Source: Arbacia lixula
Lineage: Eukaryota; Echinodermata; Echinoidea; Arbacioida; Arbaciidae
NCBI GenBank assembly: GCA_963669155.1
Contig: OZ022597.1
Location: forward strand, 9,759,605-9,823,604
Direction of reading: 5' to 3'
DNA length: 64,000 nucleotides
Position 1 is the first letter of the stretch; every line of letters starts with the position of its first letter. The translations under genes and the position numbers were made by a program. Below, piece by piece: positions 59,306 to 64,000 of this stretch. The notes below the pieces were generated by a model, which saw nothing but the letters and a program-made list of their open reading frames with translations, had not been told where the DNA came from and ran no database searches.

Positions 59306-59353
59306 GGACTCCAGTAACTACCTTGCCGCCGCCAAGTGCATCCAGCACAACAG
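59306..59353 (+). CDS. microexon, 48 bp, phase 1-1 (GTPVTTLPPPSASSTT)
   Basis: Unit 3 counterpart of 38217; peptide identical to unit 1. Acceptor 'cttcccgtcacag', donor 'caacag|gtaaaa'. Confidence 0.7.
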
Positions 59354-59416
59354 GTAAAATCTAAATAACTTTGTATATTTACATATTTGTTCTTTTCCGG
59401 ACTCTTGATTCTTTAA

Positions 59417-62400
59417 AGTTGATATAAGAGGGAAAAAATATCCATGAATTTTGTATCTAATGAAAGCATATGCTATTTATAATCTGTTTATCAACATATG
59501 ATATCACAAAAATCATCTAGGCTCTTGATATCCTCAACTAAAGTACCACAAAAATGGCCTCTCTTCCGGGCCTGAAAACCAGTCACGAAATACGACTCAG
59601 TCTATGTGACGTAACGTCATGGCTATCCTCTCATCACGGCCCCGGGTGTCCCACAGAAAATCATATACAGAGCTCCAGAGAAATATTTGCTTTCATTTTC
59701 AAAGGGTGAAAACTCATGTAATTAATAGTTGTATGTATATTTCTTTACCTGTGATATATTAATGATGTCATAAACAATAATCAACAGGCTTAACAGGTAG
59801 AAATAGTTGCGTTATCAATGTTATATTTCACATTTTCATCACTATTTTTTTTTGTGTGTGCGTGTGTGTGTGCGTGTGTTAAAATATACGAACGTGTGTG
59901 TGTGCCTTTTCCGTATGCAGATCGACCGTGAAAGTAGATCCGATCATTTTTCCCCCCTACACGTCTCCCGAATAAGTCGAGATTTTTTTTTCTTTAGAAA
60001 CAGTCTCTTTTCCCACACAAAAAAATGTTGAGCCCGCTAATTCAAACCATATCCGAGTTGGAAATTAATATATCTAGATAAGATATATACATTTTGGGGT
60101 GATTCGTGTTTAATCGGGTCGAGATCACATGTTTTTCCCCCACCGTCTCCCAGTACGAAGGGTAAATTCGTATGAAGTCCCATATGCATGTTTTCATGAA
60201 ATGGACAGATCACAGATGAAGAGATAAATATTGAGTGTGTGAGAGAAATAGATAGGGAGGGAGAAAAGGAGAGATGAGGAACAGAGTAGAGACATTATTT
60301 GAGAATTCTAGAACACACATCTAGGCCAAAATGAGTCTTTGTGTATTCCCCTTTCTCACTTTCTCTTTTGACATTTCTGGATCTCTCATACTCTATATGT
60401 TATTCTCAATACCTTTTTACATCCTTTCCCCTCCTTATGCCAACCACCTCTCTCCCTGCCCTCCCCTCCTTACACCAACTTTCTCTTTACCCTCTTCTTA
60501 TGTTTGTTCACATTTCTCTTCATCACCTCCTTTCTCTCTTTTTATAATCCCCTTCTCTCTCACATGCCTGGAGTAATCATAATTTTGACTCCTATTAACA
60601 ATACATGTAAACATTTTAATAAAAGTTTGAGAAAAAAATTAAGGCATATACCCAGTAGTTGGGGCACGATAGCCTGCTCCAACCTGCAAATCAATAAAAA
60701 GAACATTAGATTGGAAACCTGCATCTACTGCTAACTATTAGATAGATGACATAATTATTAGGATAATATCAACCCGCGATTCTTACATGTATTTATTCTT
60801 ACTACATGTAATTATATTCAGTAGTCTACTGCAGGTATAATTCAGGTGGATTCACAGGATTGAGCATGCTATCTTTACTACTTATATACCTTCTAATTAA
60901 AATAAGCCCAGAAACAGAAAGTTCTTTCACTAATAACTAGCATGATAAATATTGTTCAAGTTATTTATGCGCTATGTGGAAAAAAATCGCACAGAGAACT
61001 TAAAATTAGACTAAAGATTAAGCTAAAGAAGACACACAAAAATTGCAAGAGAGATAAAACTTCCTTTCTTTTCCCTTTATTGATGGAAGATTCAGACGAT
61101 TAGGAGCGTGATCACAACATGAGATCAATTAGAATATGCAGGCATGCATCTACGTACAATCCGAGTCAGATGAAATTTAGAACACTTAAAATGGAGATAT
61201 CAATTATCATTTCAAACAGTTACATAAATTTACTGAACAACTCACGAGTGTGCTTGGGGGAATATTCCACAAAATTTAGTTATCCAAGAAAAAAAGTTCC
61301 TTGACAGTGGCAACAGGGGTATCAGTTCAAAGTCACAGGTCATGTGGGAAATTCCTCCACGGGAGGTAGTTCTTGTGGTGCGGTCGCGATGTCGTTGATG
61401 CTGCGGCGGCTCGAGCCTCGGGAAAACGACGTCGACGGAGTCCACGCTGTCATTGCGAATGGCCGTCTCATTTCCAGAAGGAGGCCTTTATGACTGCAGA
61501 ATCGTGGCAAAATGGTTTCGTCTGTTGATGTCCATGCAGCTATAATAATAATCCACCCCCTGGACTGTAAATAGTAATCCGCCGTCAACGAACGTTGGTG
61601 GTGCATCAACACACACAAATTTTCACCCTGAAATACAATCGGGCGGACAGATTCGTGGAGTCGCGCAATCTGTGGTCTGCTGCGGTGTGCGTACTATGTG
61701 AATCAGTGGCGTAATGTGTGCACGACTGAATGTTGATCTTCTCTCAAAAATATGGGTGCCTGATGAGGAACGCGTTCCATCATATCCAGGTTAGGACAGC
61801 AAATCCAAGAATGATGCCATGCCAGCTGGCTGAAAGGAGTGGTCTCCATGGCCAGCAGCGCGGATGGACTACATCTGGCAGCTTGATGATCCTGAGCCAT
61901 GTGTTTTGTGCAATGAAGAACAAAGGAAAATCATACACTGTTTTAATAAAGCAACTACATGTAAGCGACCTAGGTTGTTTGATGATTTTTGAAAATATAC
62001 AATTCTGGGTCAATTGATAAGAATCATATTCATTTCTCAATTTTTCACACAATGTAATTGGGGTATAGGCCTACTGCCAGAGTATCGATCAGCACACTAG
62101 TGTCACTACTTAAAAAACTCTCTAGAAATTCTGAACAATGCCTCTTATAATGTGTGTAAAAATAGTGTTGCAATTCGCATTGATTTTCTGCATTGATACA
62201 CGTTGAACTTGTTAATATTAATATTAATATTTTCACAAGTACATTTGAGCCTAAACAAATTTAGTACTGTTGTTGCCTAATTGTTACTGTTAGTGTTACT
62301 GTGAATTAGAAAGAGACAGTGCCCACTGGCTAGTAATTCTGTGAATGAAATTTGAGCTATCCCTTTATTCGGGTTAAGATCACACTTGCATGTACATTTC

Positions 62401-63509
62401 AGGGAGATGACGAGCTCTGTTTCGAGTCATCTTTCGTGCCTTCCCTGCATAGAAAATTTGTCAAAATTCATCAAAATGCAGTGAAGAAAATAATTGTACT
62501 CACCAAGGCCATGCACCATGGCGTGAGCACACTGAATTATACCACTAGGCACTACGTAGCTAGTTCAGTGCATGAGCAGTGGCGAATTCTGCCTTCACAA
62601 GTTCCGTTTCCTCTTATTCTCTGGACTTGACAACCCACCATCGATCATCTTCCATCATGGATCCAAACAACCACACCAGCTAAGAAGCACAAAAGCCGAC
62701 TTTTGTCCAAAATTAGTAAATTTCCTGGAGTATAATATCACAAGCAGCTACAGTGAAAACGGATGCGAGCGTAGCGATCGTGCATGCATGTTATGCATGC
62801 TACTTCCGCTCGCTTAGCTCTGTGCGTATAAATCGCTCACTCGCGGACAAAATATCGTCAGCTTGTATTTCAACAGCGAGAAATTGTGATCCTGCAAACT
62901 TCATATTTGACTATCCTTATTTCAAATATCTCGCTTGTTATGAATATGTAGGCTGTCAGCTATGATTAATGACGAGAATGATTCCATATACAGTTCAAAA
63001 TTTAGACACTTCCATAATAGGTCTACTTTTGCTCCAAATATGCAAGTCAGATCTAGTATAGCCTATACCGAATACCCCCGCACACACCATTCGTTTCCAA
63101 TCCTAAACAAAAATATATTTCACGGTATAAAAAGAATATTGTGATTATATAACATGTTTCAATTATTTATTTATTAAAACTGAGTAAGAAGAAATCAAAT
63201 AGATTGACTCATAATAACAATATAAGCTCTGAAACAACTGTGTATTTACGTCGACTTTCTACACAACACATCACTCCCCATCACTTTCCCGACAAATGAA
63301 TGCATTACGTGACGTCATGTCAAAGGTACCGAATTCACTGCGTGAAAGTCGGCGATCAACGACTTCCAGATTCAGTAAAGTTTAATCAGTTATTGTAATA
63401 TTTTCATTTCGTTCTGTTGTATTTGAGTCTCATATCCATGTTAATTAGGTTGAAAGCTTTCTAATGATGTAAAGATCTCAATTTTTGTGATCGTGCTCTT
63501 ATGTCTTCT
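59417..63509. mobile_element. 4.1 kb TTAA-flanked element inserted in unit 3
   Basis: TTAA at 59413-59416 and 63510-63513. Units 1 and 2 have the empty site with a single TTAA (38325-38328, 48423-48426). Short imperfect terminal repeats: AGTTGATATAAGAG against AGAAGACATAAGAG. The piggyBac-type target is clear, but no transposase was recognised. Interior: (GT)n at about 59855-59905, a pyrimidine-rich tract at 60330-60560, and GC-richer sequence at 61330-61700 with unassigned short frames on both strands. Confidence 0.8.
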
Positions 63510-63513
63510 TTAA

Positions 63514-64000
63514 GAAAACATAATTGTTCTCCACATTTTCAGCGCCTTCGCAACCTCTAATATTGCTATTATATAAATGTATACTGCATATATAAAAATT
63601 TAAACAAAATATTTATCCAAGTGTGCTTTAAAATCGTGCAAAGGAGCCGGTCTCAAATATATCCTGCTATAGAGAAAGAAAAGCTTTGAATATGGTGAAA
63701 TGGACTTGATGTAATATAACCATGCTCGGTTTTGTATGTACTGTAAGTTTATTACAAATAAGAACGCTGTATTGAGTTATTTACCTCAATGAGAAAAACG
63801 CTAAATGGAGCAGCTGTCATAATTAGTAATAAACAACATCGCTCTAAATATTATAATCATTACTTTTATTAATATCATTAGTAAGAATAGTATAATTATG
63901 TAGTATAGGCTTTGTCGATAAATAATGTTTATTCTCATGAGATTTATCGTTATCATCATATTCATTGGCCGGTATTCTGAAGTCGGGTTTAACTAAGCCG
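63514..64000 (+). other. unit 3 intron continuing beyond the window
   Basis: Matches 38329-38815 of unit 1. No exon is expected or seen here; further microexons of unit 3 should lie to the right. Confidence 0.7.

Larger units (their letters stand above)
56718..64000 (+). repeat. tandem unit 3, interrupted and running off the window
   Basis: Homology to units 1 and 2 covers 56718-57798, 58311-59416 and 63514-64000. Two insertions (57799-58310, 59417-63509) interrupt it. It is more diverged from units 1 and 2 than they are from each other and continues past the window end. Confidence 0.85.

Noticed and set aside
27530-59416. CRISPR array or satellite interpretation of the repeated region
   Set aside because: Units are 0.5-1.1 kb, diverged, intron-like and carry consistent splice-flanked open exons; this is eukaryotic DNA.
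27530-59416. Identification as a titin-type PEVK array or echinoderm 185/333 gene
   Set aside because: The exon phase and Pro content recall PEVK, but no PEVK motif or Ig/Fn3 exon is present; 185/333 genes have two exons and different repeats.
60331-60576. Overlapping 68- and 81-codon frames
   Set aside because: They are translations of a pyrimidine-rich tract (Ser/Leu/Phe/Pro bias) inside the 4.1 kb TTAA element.

Overview
The window reads as eukaryotic, AT-rich, intron-dominated DNA from a marine deuterostome, most likely an echinoderm (sea urchin or relative). This rests on leucine-rich-repeat exons of the kind found in expanded echinoderm immune-receptor (NLR-like) families, an L1/Tx1-type LINE, Penelope-like elements with GIY-YIG domains, and many inverted-repeat DNA elements. 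The species assignment is inference. No bacterial gene, CRISPR array, rRNA or convincing tRNA was seen. Nearly every long open frame is inside a transposon or is chance; the host coding sequence consists of short exons.

Region 1 (1-18456): a tandem array of plus-strand LRR exons. Three are intact, exactly 168 bp (56 codons, phase 0-0), at 950-1117, 9569-9736 and 15265-15432. A fourth (18309-18456) ends in phase 1, and two decayed copies lie at 206-310 and 561-617. Introns are swollen by insertions: a TTAA-flanked MITE (1548-2173), a LINE with a 2.5 kb inverted-repeat transposon nested at the start of its ORF2 (about 2580-8600), a compound inverted-repeat element with a Penelope-like RT remnant (10197-14304), and a second Penelope-like remnant between long inverted arms (15775-17946).

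Region 2 (18457-27467): a 36 bp phase 1-1 microexon (19819-19854), an unidentified minus-strand coding-like remnant (about 20085-20700), and a 5.7 kb foldback element (21723-27467) whose arms carry ~240 bp tandem units.

Region 3 (27530-64000): a long array of degenerate ~0.5-1.1 kb repeats, each built around one tiny exon of 24, 27, 42, 48, 51 or 60 bp. All 22 intact exons here are plus strand, symmetric phase 1-1, and open in that single phase. They encode 8-20 residue segments rich in Pro, Ser, Thr and Glu. From 36148 a ~10.1 kb block of seven intact microexons is tandemly repeated: unit 1 36148-46250, unit 2 46251-56717, and unit 3 from 56718, broken by a 512 bp MITE and a 4.1 kb TTAA element. 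The LRR array ends in phase 1 and all microexons are phase 1-1, so the simplest model is one plus-strand gene, or a family of them, with an LRR region followed by a modular flexible linker or stalk built by exon duplication. The parent protein cannot be named from this window. No start codon, promoter, terminal exon or polyadenylation site of the host gene could be assigned.
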